This document shows positions 54,956 through 63,243 of a DNA stretch of 64,000 nucleotides, piece after piece. A program made the position numbers and the translations under genes. The stretch lies in assembly GCA_039928925.1 (NCBI GenBank), contig JBDSSF010000004.1, forward strand, positions 62,001-126,000, given 5' to 3'. The notes below the pieces were generated by a model. The model ran no database searches. It was not told the DNA's origin and saw only the letters and a list, made by a program, of their open reading frames with translations. Numbering within the stretch: the stretch's first letter is position 1; each line of letters opens with the position of its first letter. The stretch comes from Candidatus Saccharimonadales bacterium. GTDB lineage: Bacteria; Patescibacteriota; Saccharimonadia; Saccharimonadales; Saccharimonadaceae.

Positions 54956-55067
54956 ACCTTTCTCGAAAGTAATGGATTTGACATAGCTATTCCTTTCCTT
55001 GAAGATGTGAACGAGCAGCTCCGCGTATGCGAAGCCAGAAAAGCCTCCGTGTCGATGATTTTAGATG

Positions 55068-55140
55068 TAAAAAGTCTCCGAGGTCGGAGACTTATCTAGC
55101 GTCGAATAAAAAATGTAAGATTAAATGCGTGATAAGTCTC
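55068..55140 (-). promoter_or_regulatory. Transcription attenuator in the MFS leader (alternative hairpins)
   Basis: Read on the minus strand: segment A GAGACTTATC (55140-55131), segment B GATAAGTCTC (55096-55087), segment C, CGGAGACTT (55080-55072), then T5. A pairs perfectly with B over 10 bp (antiterminator), while B together with its next base pairs with C over 9 bp to form a classic terminator. A is inside the end of the leader ORF 55121-55219, so a ribosome finishing the leader masks A and permits termination. Confidence 0.82.
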
Positions 55141-55219
55141 GGTTTTGATATGTGACATACATAAACAGACCATTAATATGGGCTGAAGGAGTACAAAACT
55201 GAAACTTAAAACTTTTCAT
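55121..55219 (-). CDS. Regulatory leader peptide of the MFS gene (32 aa)
   Basis: ATG 55219, stop TAA at 55121. The peptide begins MKSFKFQFCTPSAHINGLF and ends YQNRDLSRI. TATTAT lies 6 nt before the ATG (55226-55231), so the leader ORF is probably at the very 5' end of the transcript. Its last codons coincide with segment A of the attenuator. Drug- or starvation-induced stalling in the leader would free A to form the antiterminator and turn on the transporter. No regulatory codon run stands out. Confidence 0.7.
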   Translation of the reverse strand: MKSFKFQFCTPSAHINGLFMYVTYQNRDLSRI

Positions 55220-55313
55220 AAAACTATAATAACATAATTATTATAAAAAACAAAACACAATATAAATAGCGACAGTAAAATAACATGGAATAATCATAAT
55301 GAACGGGCGTAGG

Positions 55314-56618
55314 CTACATTAAGTCAAGAACAATAAGGTGCTCGATATGAGGCGTCCGAGGAAAAAAATTGTAGCCCTGATGAGCTTTAACACCATATTT
55401 TTCAGCCAGTCTCTGAACATCACGGGCCTGCGTTACAGGATTACATGATAAATAGATAATTCGTGCGGGAGCTGCTTCGAGAAGTTTTGTAATAACGTCC
55501 TCATGAAGACCGGCACGGGGTGGATCAACGATGATAGTTGCATCTGAAGTAATATGCTCAAGTGCAGTTTCGCTTGGTGCGAGAATGGCTTTTGCTTCAT
55601 TCTCGCGTTCGAGTGCAGTAATATTACGTTTCATTTCACGGACAGCATGCTCATTAATTTCTACTAGCGTAACGTTATCACCGCCAATTGTAAGACCGAT
55701 AGTGCCAACACCACTATATAAGTCAACAGTTGGCTTTTTTGCATCGAGCCACTGCTTCATGTCAGTAAGCGCATGTTCATAAACAGGTATGTTTATTTGA
55801 AAAAAACCTTCGACAGCGTATGTAAATGGAACACCCATGATCGTATCAGTTAATGTTGTTTCACCCCAAGCTTGTAGACGCTCCGTGATGATGCTTGCTG
55901 GGCTTTTTGGGTTTGAAAAAATAAGTTCGAATCCAGTAAGGCCAAGTGGCACTAGTTGCTCATCCGTGAATAAATTAAAAGTTTGATCTTTCACGTATAG
56001 TTGAGCGGCAACATTTCCTGAAGCATCACAACGTATTAGTAGAGTTTTTAGCATAAATGCTTGGATACCTGTCCGTTTTCGTAAAAGATTACGGATGTTC
56101 CGAGCGGCAATATTGATTGGTTCAAGTGCCAAGCTTGTGCCATCAACTGGAATTTTACCATGAGTTCCACGGCGGAAGAATGCCAGCTCAAGTTCATCCT
56201 TTTCTTTATCCCAGTAAAAACTAAATTCGATCTTATTACGGTAATTATAATCTTTACTATCGGTGTATACCGTAATTGGAACTGGGAGTACAATATCGTG
56301 AAGTTCGAATGCCTCTTCAATGAGTGCTGACTTATAATGTTGCTCGGCTTCAAGTGACATTATTTGCCATGGACTAGTCGATAGATAGCTTGTTTCATCA
56401 CGAGGAGCGATACGTTCATCACTTGCGGTGATTACATCAGCAACAACGCCTTCAAGTAGATTCGATTTCTTTTTAGTAACTTGGACACTTACTTTTTCAC
56501 CCGGGAGTCCGCCCCAGACAAATATTTTTTTACCGTATTCAACTTGACCAAGTGTTTGTCCACCACCAACAATTTTGTCGAGTTGAACTTCGACGATAGG
56601 AAAGATTTTTTTACTCAT
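55314..56618 (-). CDS. RNA m5U methyltransferase (TrmA/RlmCD family)
   Basis: 434 aa. N-terminal TRAM-like domain (EVQLDKIVGGGQTLGQV), SAM-binding VDLYSGVGTIGLTIGG, TIIVDPPRAGLHEDV, and the catalytic SCNPVTQARD. Methylates uridine C5 in 23S rRNA or tRNA. The four Cys that bind the iron-sulphur cluster in RlmD are absent: the corresponding stretch reads TSPWQIMSLEAEQHYK. ATG 56618, ten nt after the pilin-like gene, same direction. Confidence 0.92.
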   Translation of the reverse strand: MSKKIFPIVEVQLDKIVGGGQTLGQVEYGKKIFVWGGLPGEKVSVQVTKKKSNLLEGVVADVITASDERIAPRDETSYLSTSPWQIMSLEAEQHYKSALIEEAFELHDIVLPVPITVYTDSKDYNYRNKIEFSFYWDKEKDELELAFFRRGTHGKIPVDGTSLALEPINIAARNIRNLLRKRTGIQAFMLKTLLIRCDASGNVAAQLYVKDQTFNLFTDEQLVPLGLTGFELIFSNPKSPASIITERLQAWGETTLTDTIMGVPFTYAVEGFFQINIPVYEHALTDMKQWLDAKKPTVDLYSGVGTIGLTIGGDNVTLVEINEHAVREMKRNITALERENEAKAILAPSETALEHITSDATIIVDPPRAGLHEDVITKLLEAAPARIIYLSCNPVTQARDVQRLAEKYGVKAHQGYNFFPRTPHIEHLIVLDLM

Positions 56619-56627
56619 CCTTCTATT

Positions 56628-57257
56628 CTAACTGAAAGTACACGTTTGTGGTGCAGTTGGGCCACTTCCAAATACTGCCATTGTTGCAGTGCCTCTAGGA
56701 CTTTTCTTAAATATCCATAGATTTTTGAATGAATTGTAATAAATCATGACATACGCAGGATCATCGTATTGAATAGTTAATGTACAGCCAATCAAACTAA
56801 TATTCCATACCGATGATACGTTTGCACTATTCGAACTAGCATTGAGTGCGGCATAAGTATACTGGTTTTTCTGAGGCGCTCCACCGCAGCCTGATGCACA
56901 ATGGGTATAAAATTTTATATTATTTGGTCCACTGAGGTAATCTGTGGTTACGTTTAGTATACTTGCTGCAGCTGTAAAATCGGTCATCGTAACATATGTC
57001 GAGCTTGTCCCTGGATTAAGGGCCTCCATTAAAGGATATTCACCATGTGTGGTTTTATACTGGTCAAGTTGATGTGCTATCCAACTGGCTTTTGCGACAA
57101 TGGCAGCATCGGTACTTTGTTTCTGGACATTTATATATGCATAAGTCCCAATCGTGACAAGGATAGCTATTGTAGATATGACGACCAGTAGTTCTACGAT
57201 TGTAAAGCCACGATTTCTTGGTAGTAATAACTTTGAAAACGGCTTATGCTTAATCAT
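56628..57257 (-). CDS. Type IV pilin-like protein (GspG/PilA type)
   Basis: 209 aa. Short basic leader then RNRGFTIVELLVVISTIAIL, the prepilin peptidase site with Glu5 and hydrophobic helix, and a globular domain with one predicted disulphide-rich portion (THCASGCGG and IGCTLT). No pilus assembly genes are in the window. Type IV pili matter for attachment and DNA uptake in CPR bacteria. The ATG lies 9 codons upstream of the basic leader sequence. Confidence 0.88.
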   Translation of the reverse strand: MIKHKPFSKLLLPRNRGFTIVELLVVISTIAILVTIGTYAYINVQKQSTDAAIVAKASWIAHQLDQYKTTHGEYPLMEALNPGTSSTYVTMTDFTAAASILNVTTDYLSGPNNIKFYTHCASGCGGAPQKNQYTYAALNASSNSANVSSVWNISLIGCTLTIQYDDPAYVMIYYNSFKNLWIFKKSPRGTATMAVFGSGPTAPQTCTFS

Positions 57258-57388
57258 GTCACGATTGTAGCTTATTTATGATGAAAACGGTAGCCCTGCC
57301 CTTTTAAAACCTACAGAGGTTATGGTACAATGTCATAGCATCATCGAACGTTTTCACTCGGTATAATAATAGTGAAGTACGACATTAT

Positions 57389-57463
57389 TGGGATGTCGCC
57401 AAGTGGTAAGGCACTAGTTTTTGGTACTAGCATTCGGGGGTTCGAATCCCTCCATCCCAGCCA
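57389..57463 (+). tRNA. tRNA-Gln (anticodon UUG)
   Basis: Acceptor TGGGATG/CATCCCA, anticodon stem CTAGT/ACTAG around TTTTGGT (UUG), T-loop GTTCGAATC, encoded GCCA. TATAAT at 57362-57367 is its likely promoter. Confidence 0.97.
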
Positions 57464-57552
57464 GATGCGACAGCACGAAATGTGACCCATGTCCCTAATC
57501 GTGCTATTGCATCTGAATATAAAAATAGAATCACCGAGGTGATTCTATTTTT
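57463..57552 (+). terminator. Two-part hairpin and terminator after tRNA-Gln
   Basis: AGATGC..AGCACGA (57463-57478) pairs with TCGTGCT..GCATCT (57499-57514), immediately after the tRNA. Then comes a perfect 15-bp stem AAAAATAGAATCACC/GGTGATTCTATTTTT (57521-57552), a strong terminator working in both directions. Confidence 0.85.
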
Positions 57553-57641
57553 ATGTGAATAAGCACTGCTTGCTCCAACTCGCAGATAGTCGAGAGCAAT
57601 GTAGGCTTTTCAATATTTAATACTCAGATAGAGTGAGTAAG

Positions 57642-57761
57642 TTATCGTTCCATTACTTGACGTGTAGCTTCCTTTTCTGTATTGCCATCAAGGTATTTGA
57701 CCTTTGCGATGTGCTCGTGGAGTGTTCCACAAACCATGTGACGTTTGATGATCTCGATCAT
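57642..57761 (-). pseudogene. DUF3892-like fragment (39 aa)
   Basis: ATG 57761 has AAGGAG eight nt upstream. The frame reads MIEIIKRHMVCGTLHEHIAK and YLDGNTEKEATRQVMER, similar to the N-terminal half of DUF3892 proteins (GG-HEHI motif), which are usually about twice as long. Likely truncated by a stop. It borders the accessory module after tRNA-Gln. Confidence 0.45.
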
Positions 57762-57821
57762 GTGCTCTCCTTGTACCTGAGGTACGAATTTGTTTAGTTG
57801 TGAAGGTGCATAGGTGTTTGT

Positions 57822-58469
57822 TTGAGTTGTTTGCTGACTCCACCAAACTGCGCACACACCTACAAAGATAAACTTGATCTGAAGCACGAAGACGAACCCG
57901 TGGACCCTGTTTACGATGAAGACCACCGTATCTACTGCCTCCAAGACGAAGCAATACGCAAGGAACACCAAGAAGCCAAGTACCGTTTCGACGACCTCGT
58001 TCGCTTTGCTAAAGTACATAAAGAAAAAGAAGACAACAAGCATATCTACGACGCCATGAAAGAGATGAAAAAGCCAAAGATAGCCGAACTTACTCCACTC
58101 CTACAGTCGGTACTCGAAAAAGCTGGCTACACTGACTTTAGTCTTGATAAGCCTGAGATAGGCAAAGATGTTTTTGTCGGCTTCGACTGTCTCGATACAA
58201 AATCCGACCGTAGTGACTATGACAGTATAAAGACGCTCGAAAAGCTAGTGAAAAAGACCCTGGAGGACACTAACTGGCGTCTGATGAGTGATGGCATTCA
58301 TTTTAGACTCGGATATCTCAATGGTCGTATCCGTGCTTATGAACGTGAAGAAGACCTCAAACAACTAGTTATCAATAACAGGAAGTTGCAACTCAAGCGA
58401 AAAGCTGACAAGCTAGACGATAATGAGGGAACAATGGAAGGCAAAAATGGTGAAAGGATAATACTATGA
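57822..58469 (+). CDS. Hypothetical protein, probably missing its original N-terminus
   Basis: Open frame of 215 codons. The first ~15 codons (from TTG 57822) run antisense to the DUF3892-like unit and lack an SD, so the true start is unclear and the gene may be a 5'-truncated relic. The rest is highly charged and helical: DEAIRKEHQEAKYRFDDLV, KPKIAELTPLLQSVLEKAGY, RLMSDGIHFRLGYLNGRIR. Not recognised. Its stop overlaps the next gene by 4 nt (ATGA), so both act together. Confidence 0.55.
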   Translation: MSCLLTPPNCAHTYKDKLDLKHEDEPVDPVYDEDHRIYCLQDEAIRKEHQEAKYRFDDLVRFAKVHKEKEDNKHIYDAMKEMKKPKIAELTPLLQSVLEKAGYTDFSLDKPEIGKDVFVGFDCLDTKSDRSDYDSIKTLEKLVKKTLEDTNWRLMSDGIHFRLGYLNGRIRAYEREEDLKQLVINNRKLQLKRKADKLDDNEGTMEGKNGERIIL

Positions 58470-59053
58470 ACAAGTCGCATATTGAAGGCATGAAAATTGA
58501 TAATGAAGAGATGCTCAAAGATCCTGAAGAATTCATTGATAAATTTGGTTTCTCAATCTTTGACGAAAAGGCCCGCAGCGCTATAAATTTAGCGAGGGAG
58601 ATCGAGCAAGACAGCCTAACGATGATGGAAAAAGGCTTCTTGATGACTCAACAGATTTATGATGCAGAACTTGCTACGAATGATCATCTTACGGGACTGG
58701 CAAAGTTCTTCATCTCTATCAGTGCAACAGGTATATTTGCGGCGGTAGGTCTTAACGTCGTTAATATCCAAGCGTATCTACTGTATGTTCTTGCATTACC
58801 TGTACTCGTTATGTCGACAGTAACTCTCGCGGTTCTCTTTAGGCGTCGTAATAAAGTTATTAAAAAGCGTACTGATGATTATCAAAAGGTCAGCGAAACT
58901 ATGGAATTAGTCACTAATGCTTCAAAAATGCGGCTTAAGGCGATGCAATCGATCAAAAACGATGATCCTATAAAAATGCAAGAAATGTTCAAGGAGCTAG
59001 GTATTGATCTGAAGATAAATCCAGTCGACTTGAAGAAAACAAAGAACCAATAA
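58466..59053 (+). CDS. Two-TM hypothetical protein
   Basis: 195 aa. A charged N-terminal helical region (~1-75), two adjacent TMs (~78-100 and ~105-128) with a short loop, then a long basic coiled-coil-like tail (RRRNKVIKKRTDDYQKV, KMRLKAMQSIKNDD). Coupled by 4-nt overlap to the upstream soluble protein. The soluble-plus-membrane pair recalls two-gene effector or defence modules, but no catalytic motif is visible. Confidence 0.65.
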   Translation: MNKSHIEGMKIDNEEMLKDPEEFIDKFGFSIFDEKARSAINLAREIEQDSLTMMEKGFLMTQQIYDAELATNDHLTGLAKFFISISATGIFAAVGLNVVNIQAYLLYVLALPVLVMSTVTLAVLFRRRNKVIKKRTDDYQKVSETMELVTNASKMRLKAMQSIKNDDPIKMQEMFKELGIDLKINPVDLKKTKNQ

Positions 59054-59122
59054 GCATCAATATCTTTTTTGAGGTATTTTAATCAACCACTTAAAATGAC
59101 CTGTATGTTAAAATGTATCTAT

Positions 59123-59572
59123 ATGCCGACAAAACAAACAGTAATTGAGTCAGTTGCTAAAGTTCTCATTATTGATAATGAGAATCGAGTGCTAACCTTA
59201 GTTCTCGGAGAGCATTTAAAATATCCAGAGAAATCTTACCGACCTGATCTTCCAGGTGGAATTGTCGACCCGGGAGAGTCTGAGCTGTCAGCTGTTATCC
59301 GTGAGGTCAAAGAAGAATGCGGTTTTGCATTAGACCCTGAAAAGGTTCAGCCTGCTTATAGCGAGACAGCTTATTACGAAAAAGAGAACAAGTCAGTAAC
59401 TAAGCTGCTTTATATTGCCTATGTAGATGAACGGCGTGTAGTTAAACTTAGCTGGGAACATAGTGACTACAGATGGGTAACGTTAGAAGATCTTCAAGCA
59501 ATTAATTTGCAACCATTCTTTAATAATTCTATAAAATACTCAATTCAACACAAATTGATTAGGATTCGGTAA
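59123..59572 (+). CDS. Nudix hydrolase
   Basis: 149 aa from ATG 59123. The Nudix box is complete: GGIVDPGESELSAVIREVKE followed by ECGF (G-x5-E-x7-REVxEExGF). It hydrolyses a nucleoside diphosphate linked to another moiety, exact substrate unknown. TAAAAT lies 8 nt before the ATG and there is no SD. Converges with the DUF6270 gene with a 14-nt overlap. Confidence 0.93.
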   Translation: MPTKQTVIESVAKVLIIDNENRVLTLVLGEHLKYPEKSYRPDLPGGIVDPGESELSAVIREVKEECGFALDPEKVQPAYSETAYYEKENKSVTKLLYIAYVDERRVVKLSWEHSDYRWVTLEDLQAINLQPFFNNSIKYSIQHKLIRIR

Positions 59573-60332
59573 TTCTACGGACTTCTTTCCACAGGTTATC
59601 GTAGTATGCTTGTGTATAGTGGACGGAGTGAAGACCCCATGGATGATTCGGGGAGGCGATAAATAAACTATCACCATGCGATATGCGCTGTGCATCAAGC
59701 TCATCAACAGCCATAACGTCTAGCAAGTCCCAAAATGTATTTTTCCGTTGTAGACTATCGGTGTTGGCGAACTCATGCACGGTTTTAGTTTCATCGATGT
59801 GAGCGGTCGAAAACCGGGCTGAATTAATAATCAGTTCTGTTTTTGGTAAATCACTTTTTAATCTATCACTGAGTGTTCTTAACGACTTTACTGCAAGTTG
59901 GTTGTACTCATTATCACCAAATCGCATTCTATCAGGTGCTTTAATGTCTTGATCCTCAAAGTGATCATCGGCATTACTTAGTATCTGAAACGCCATATGA
60001 TTGCGTGTTACGTACCTTCCCATTTTCCGAGTGACGCCCATATGAACATCAGCAAAGAAATCGAACAGTATGAAATCAGGGCGGGAATCGATCACTCTTT
60101 GAAGATTGTTGCCAGAGTATTCTTCATTTAAGGTTTGAATGAAGACTCTCTTTATCTTGTCAGTCTCAGAAATAAGAGGAGCGGGTGTTTCGTCAATAAG
60201 ACTAGGTAGCGCAGTTTGGTACACCGTTTCGCCAATCTCTACGTAGTCTTTATAACCGTCCGTAAATCGACTGTTAAATACGTCCCTAGAAACACATGAA
60301 CCGACAATATCTATTCTTGGTTTGTTACGCAT
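59559..60332 (-). CDS. DUF6270 SGNH-hydrolase-like protein
   Basis: 257 aa. The N-terminus DIVGSCVSRDVFNS is the family hallmark with a Ser in the block I position; FILFDFFADVH and C-terminal SPNHPWGLHSVHYT provide the Asp and His. DUF6270 proteins occur in capsule and glycan clusters of many bacteria and are presumed esterases or acyltransferases. Last gene of a four-gene operon (8-nt overlap with the kinase gene). Confidence 0.82.
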   Translation of the reverse strand: MRNKPRIDIVGSCVSRDVFNSRFTDGYKDYVEIGETVYQTALPSLIDETPAPLISETDKIKRVFIQTLNEEYSGNNLQRVIDSRPDFILFDFFADVHMGVTRKMGRYVTRNHMAFQILSNADDHFEDQDIKAPDRMRFGDNEYNQLAVKSLRTLSDRLKSDLPKTELIINSARFSTAHIDETKTVHEFANTDSLQRKNTFWDLLDVMAVDELDAQRISHGDSLFIASPNHPWGLHSVHYTQAYYDNLWKEVRRITES

Positions 60333-61230
60333 TAGAGCTCCAGTCCCCAGGTGCCTCTAGTTCTTCGGCAATTCTTGCAAGTTCTATAATCTTGCTCTCT
60401 GAATTTATAGGATTATAAACTAATTCATGACTCATAGAGGATAATACTTTCCAGCCTACCATTGAGCGAATTAAGTCTTTGTTCACTAGACCTTCTGCTA
60501 CAGAAAGGGTTGTAGCTTCGACTGCAGGTGCTACATCACCCCTCATCCTACGCACACACCAAGATGCCAAGTCATACTCCCTTGGTCCTATCGCGATTGA
60601 ATCAAGGTCTATAAAAAGTAGTTGATTGTTAGCTGATACGACATTTCCACTATGCATATCACCGTGAACTAAACCGCCACTTTGTATCGCTGCGGTACTA
60701 AAACAGTGATCTGTACGGTATTTGTCTAATATCTTTTGTATATACGTTACTGCATTTTTGTTTGGTTGATCATCAAGAGACTTAAGCCTGGATTGTACAT
60801 AATCTGCAACATTCATATGCCGGATACGATTATTGCGAAAAAGGCCAGCAGTCTGATAAGGAAAGCTGTTTAGTTTACGCGCAGCTTCTGCAAGCTCATC
60901 CCCCGAAACTTCACTCCAGTCTGGAATCGGCATTTTAGGATAGCGAGAAATGATATTTTCGCCAAACTCTATCGGCCTCTCATCTATTGGAGATAAAACT
61001 GCACCGTCGCGACCTATTACATTCGACATTTTGTGTGAGTATATTAAGTCACCAGGATCTTTTCTAGCTTCGATTTGCGCGACGGTTGATATTCGGGCAA
61101 CGATACTTTCTGAATCGGATGCAACTACAAGATTATTATGTGTTGAAATTATCCTACTATCCAAAGGTATTACGCCTTCGGAGCTAAGAAATTTTAGCCG
61201 TTCGCTATTATTCATCGATCGGTTCGCCAA
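60325..61230 (-). CDS. Aminoglycoside/choline-kinase-like phosphotransferase
   Basis: 301 aa. Catalytic loop GGLVHGDMHSGNVV (HGDxHxxN) and metal-binding LLFIDLDSIAIGPREYD, the APH/choline kinase signature. In a glycan operon it more likely phosphorylates a small alcohol, amine or sugar than an antibiotic. Overlaps the GT2 gene by 23 nt and the DUF6270 gene by 8 nt. Confidence 0.88.
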   Translation of the reverse strand: MANRSMNNSERLKFLSSEGVIPLDSRIISTHNNLVVASDSESIVARISTVAQIEARKDPGDLIYSHKMSNVIGRDGAVLSPIDERPIEFGENIISRYPKMPIPDWSEVSGDELAEAARKLNSFPYQTAGLFRNNRIRHMNVADYVQSRLKSLDDQPNKNAVTYIQKILDKYRTDHCFSTAAIQSGGLVHGDMHSGNVVSANNQLLFIDLDSIAIGPREYDLASWCVRRMRGDVAPAVEATTLSVAEGLVNKDLIRSMVGWKVLSSMSHELVYNPINSESKIIELARIAEELEAPGDWSSNA

Positions 61231-62125
61231 ATATATTTATTAACTTTTGTCTGTTGCTGTCGGTATAGATTAAGTCGGCCACGCCTCGATTCCAGTGAGG
61301 TGCGAGAGCTTGTTTCAAATCCATGACTGTATCATCTGTGAGAGATGCGCTCTCTGTGATCTCTATCGCATCAGCGTTAAACAGCCGTATCATAAAATGA
61401 TCTTTTGTTCTCTTATCTTGAGCCATCTCAGTTACCAGCTGAGCTGCCTTTTTGACGACACTCAACCGCTTGTTATGATCCCACTCCTCCTGCGTAATGG
61501 AGGTGCCATCTTCGCGACCGCGCAACATATAGAACGGGTAATCAGATAAAACAGATAGCCGTTTCGCTTTTAGCATAGCTTCGATAAAGAACATGACATC
61601 ATCACCACGTCTAATACTTGGATCAAACCTAATGTCATTATCGATGATGAATTTACGGTCAACCATTTTCCATATACCCAAAGTTTTGTATAAACCAGAG
61701 TCAATCAGATCAACATTCACCGCAGTAGTATTTAGCATTGAACGAGGAACATTTCTGTCTATGCCCTCCAGCTGAAAAGCAAAGATGTCGCTAGGGTTCT
61801 CACTTGAAAAGCCATCCAGTCTTTCTAATGCTTCTGTACCTATGTAGTCATCAGAGTCGAGAAAGAGTACGTATTTACCTATGGCACGCTGCACGGCTAA
61901 ATTGCGCAACTCGCCCGGGCGCGCAGTATGTTCATGCCAGATAGGCCTTAAACCGGGTATTCGATCACTATAGCTTTCTACGATCTCACGAGATTTATCA
62001 GTTGATCCATCGTCGACAAACATGACTTCTATTTCTTCTTGGGGTAGCGTCTGATTAGTTATAGAATCAAGATAGTCACCGAGCCATTTGTCGCCATTAT
62101 AATTGGGAGTGATTACGCTTATCAT
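61208..62125 (-). CDS. Glycosyltransferase family 2
   Basis: 305 aa GT-A enzyme: SVITPNYNGDKWLGDYLDSI at the start, VMFVDDGSTDKS and FLDSDDYIGTEAL (DxD) for nucleotide-sugar and metal binding, a later RRGDDVMFFIEAML motif. Inverting transferase in cytoplasm, probably building a surface glycan. 4-nt overlap with the upstream nucleotidyltransferase gene. Confidence 0.93.
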   Translation of the reverse strand: MISVITPNYNGDKWLGDYLDSITNQTLPQEEIEVMFVDDGSTDKSREIVESYSDRIPGLRPIWHEHTARPGELRNLAVQRAIGKYVLFLDSDDYIGTEALERLDGFSSENPSDIFAFQLEGIDRNVPRSMLNTTAVNVDLIDSGLYKTLGIWKMVDRKFIIDNDIRFDPSIRRGDDVMFFIEAMLKAKRLSVLSDYPFYMLRGREDGTSITQEEWDHNKRLSVVKKAAQLVTEMAQDKRTKDHFMIRLFNADAIEITESASLTDDTVMDLKQALAPHWNRGVADLIYTDSNRQKLINIFGEPIDE

Positions 62126-62748
62126 ATCTCTGAAACCTCCAGTTGCTTACGGATTTGCGTCGAGCTTATGTCAATTTTTATATTTTCTCTCGATGTTAGT
62201 AATAGCCTATTTTCGCTTGTTACTTCTTTAAACCAATCTTCGGCGATTACATTCCGCAAGACGCCTTCAGATCCGGGTCTTAAGACACATATTGCTCGAT
62301 TATGTTCCAAATGGGATTGCATACTATTGATTTGATCTGTACCAACGACTAATACTAAGTTGCATGCTTTAATGCCAAGTCTATAGCTAACGGTGTCAAT
62401 AACCTCTTCACTAATTGATAGTTCGGGAGGGGTGACTCCAGTAATATCATCCACATACGATTTTGATGAAGTGCCACTCTCTCGTGTGATGAATTCATCA
62501 ACGCGTCGACTAAAGTTCCAGACACCTTGGGTATCATGCAACTTTTTTAATACATGGGAGTCGCTATTTGGTGCAAATATATTTCCCGCAATGTTATCGT
62601 CCTGAATCATCAGCCTCTTTTCGGCAGAACGCATGGCGTCAAGATGTCCTTCGTGAACCGGAGCATACGAGCCCACAATAATTAGCCCACTCGCATTTGA
62701 GTCTTGGTATTTGCTTGCGGTGGATAATCTTTCAATTTTCTGGTTCAC
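62122..62748 (-). CDS. Nucleotidyltransferase, NadD-like
   Basis: 208 aa. IIVGSYAPVHEGHLDAM is the HxGH nucleotide-binding motif and IDISSTQIRKQL is the ISSTxIR motif of nicotinate/nicotinamide mononucleotide adenylyltransferases. It may make NAD or, in this context, activate a phosphorylated small molecule made by the kinase in the same operon. First gene of the four-gene operon; starts 153 nt from a minus-strand terminator. Confidence 0.82.
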   Translation of the reverse strand: MNQKIERLSTASKYQDSNASGLIIVGSYAPVHEGHLDAMRSAEKRLMIQDDNIAGNIFAPNSDSHVLKKLHDTQGVWNFSRRVDEFITRESGTSSKSYVDDITGVTPPELSISEEVIDTVSYRLGIKACNLVLVVGTDQINSMQSHLEHNRAICVLRPGSEGVLRNVIAEDWFKEVTSENRLLLTSRENIKIDISSTQIRKQLEVSEI

Positions 62749-62971
62749 ATCAGATGACTCAATAAATATTTAATCAAATATAGCACATTTTTGTAGATAT
62801 GTCAAACATCGGGACTGTCTGCTAACATTATGTTAGGCTATGTCTCATTTGTCTCATTTTGGGTACTAGACCCACAAGCTCAGCCAAGATGATTATACTT
62901 AAAATGACGAGAGATCGTCATTTTTTGTTTGATATCATGGGCCACTTGAGGCAAGTCTAGTTAATACAAGA
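62749..62971. other. Intergenic region upstream of the glycan operon
   Basis: Holds the terminator at 62901-62927 and a repeated GTCTCATTT (62838-62856). No gene seen. Confidence 0.5.
62901..62927. terminator. Intrinsic terminator
   Basis: AAAATGACGA-gaga-TCGTCATTTT with T6; works on the plus strand, and for the small minus-strand gene at 62972. Confidence 0.85.
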
Positions 62972-63097
62972 TCAACCAAATACTTGAAGGATTTCAAATA
63001 TCATAAATATGGTTGCAAGTGGTAATGCTATCCAATAAAACATCCAAAATGAGAAATGTTTTTTAACATGTTTTACCTGTTTAGACTTTTCGTGCAT
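62972..63097 (-). CDS. Small single-TM protein (41 aa)
   Basis: ATG 63097, stop at 62972. A basic N-terminus (HEKSKQVKHVKKH) precedes one TM (FWMFYWIALPLATIFMIF). TATAAT (63105-63110) lies exactly 7 nt before the ATG, the spacing seen for other leaderless genes here, and a terminator follows 45 nt after the stop, so it is a complete tiny transcription unit. No family recognised. Confidence 0.6.
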   Translation of the reverse strand: MHEKSKQVKHVKKHFSFWMFYWIALPLATIFMIFEILQVFG

Positions 63098-63243
63098 TGA
63101 TGAAATTATATCTATTCAAACTTAATATTAACTTATAGAAGCCTATGATTGAATTGTCCTTCATGTATTTCCACTGATCTATTACCTAAGAGTGCAGCCT
63201 ATGCACTCTTGTAGGCATGGGGTTTGTGGCCTATGCTTGGATA

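Noticed and set aside
57389-57463. tRNA-Gln as a proven att site
   Set aside because: No second copy of the tRNA 3' end and no integrase were found in the window, so integration remains only a suggestion.
57762-58043. Upstream part of the 133-aa minus-strand ORF
   Set aside because: Antisense shadow of the charged protein at 57822; only the SD-led 39-codon end is kept as a DUF3892-like fragment.
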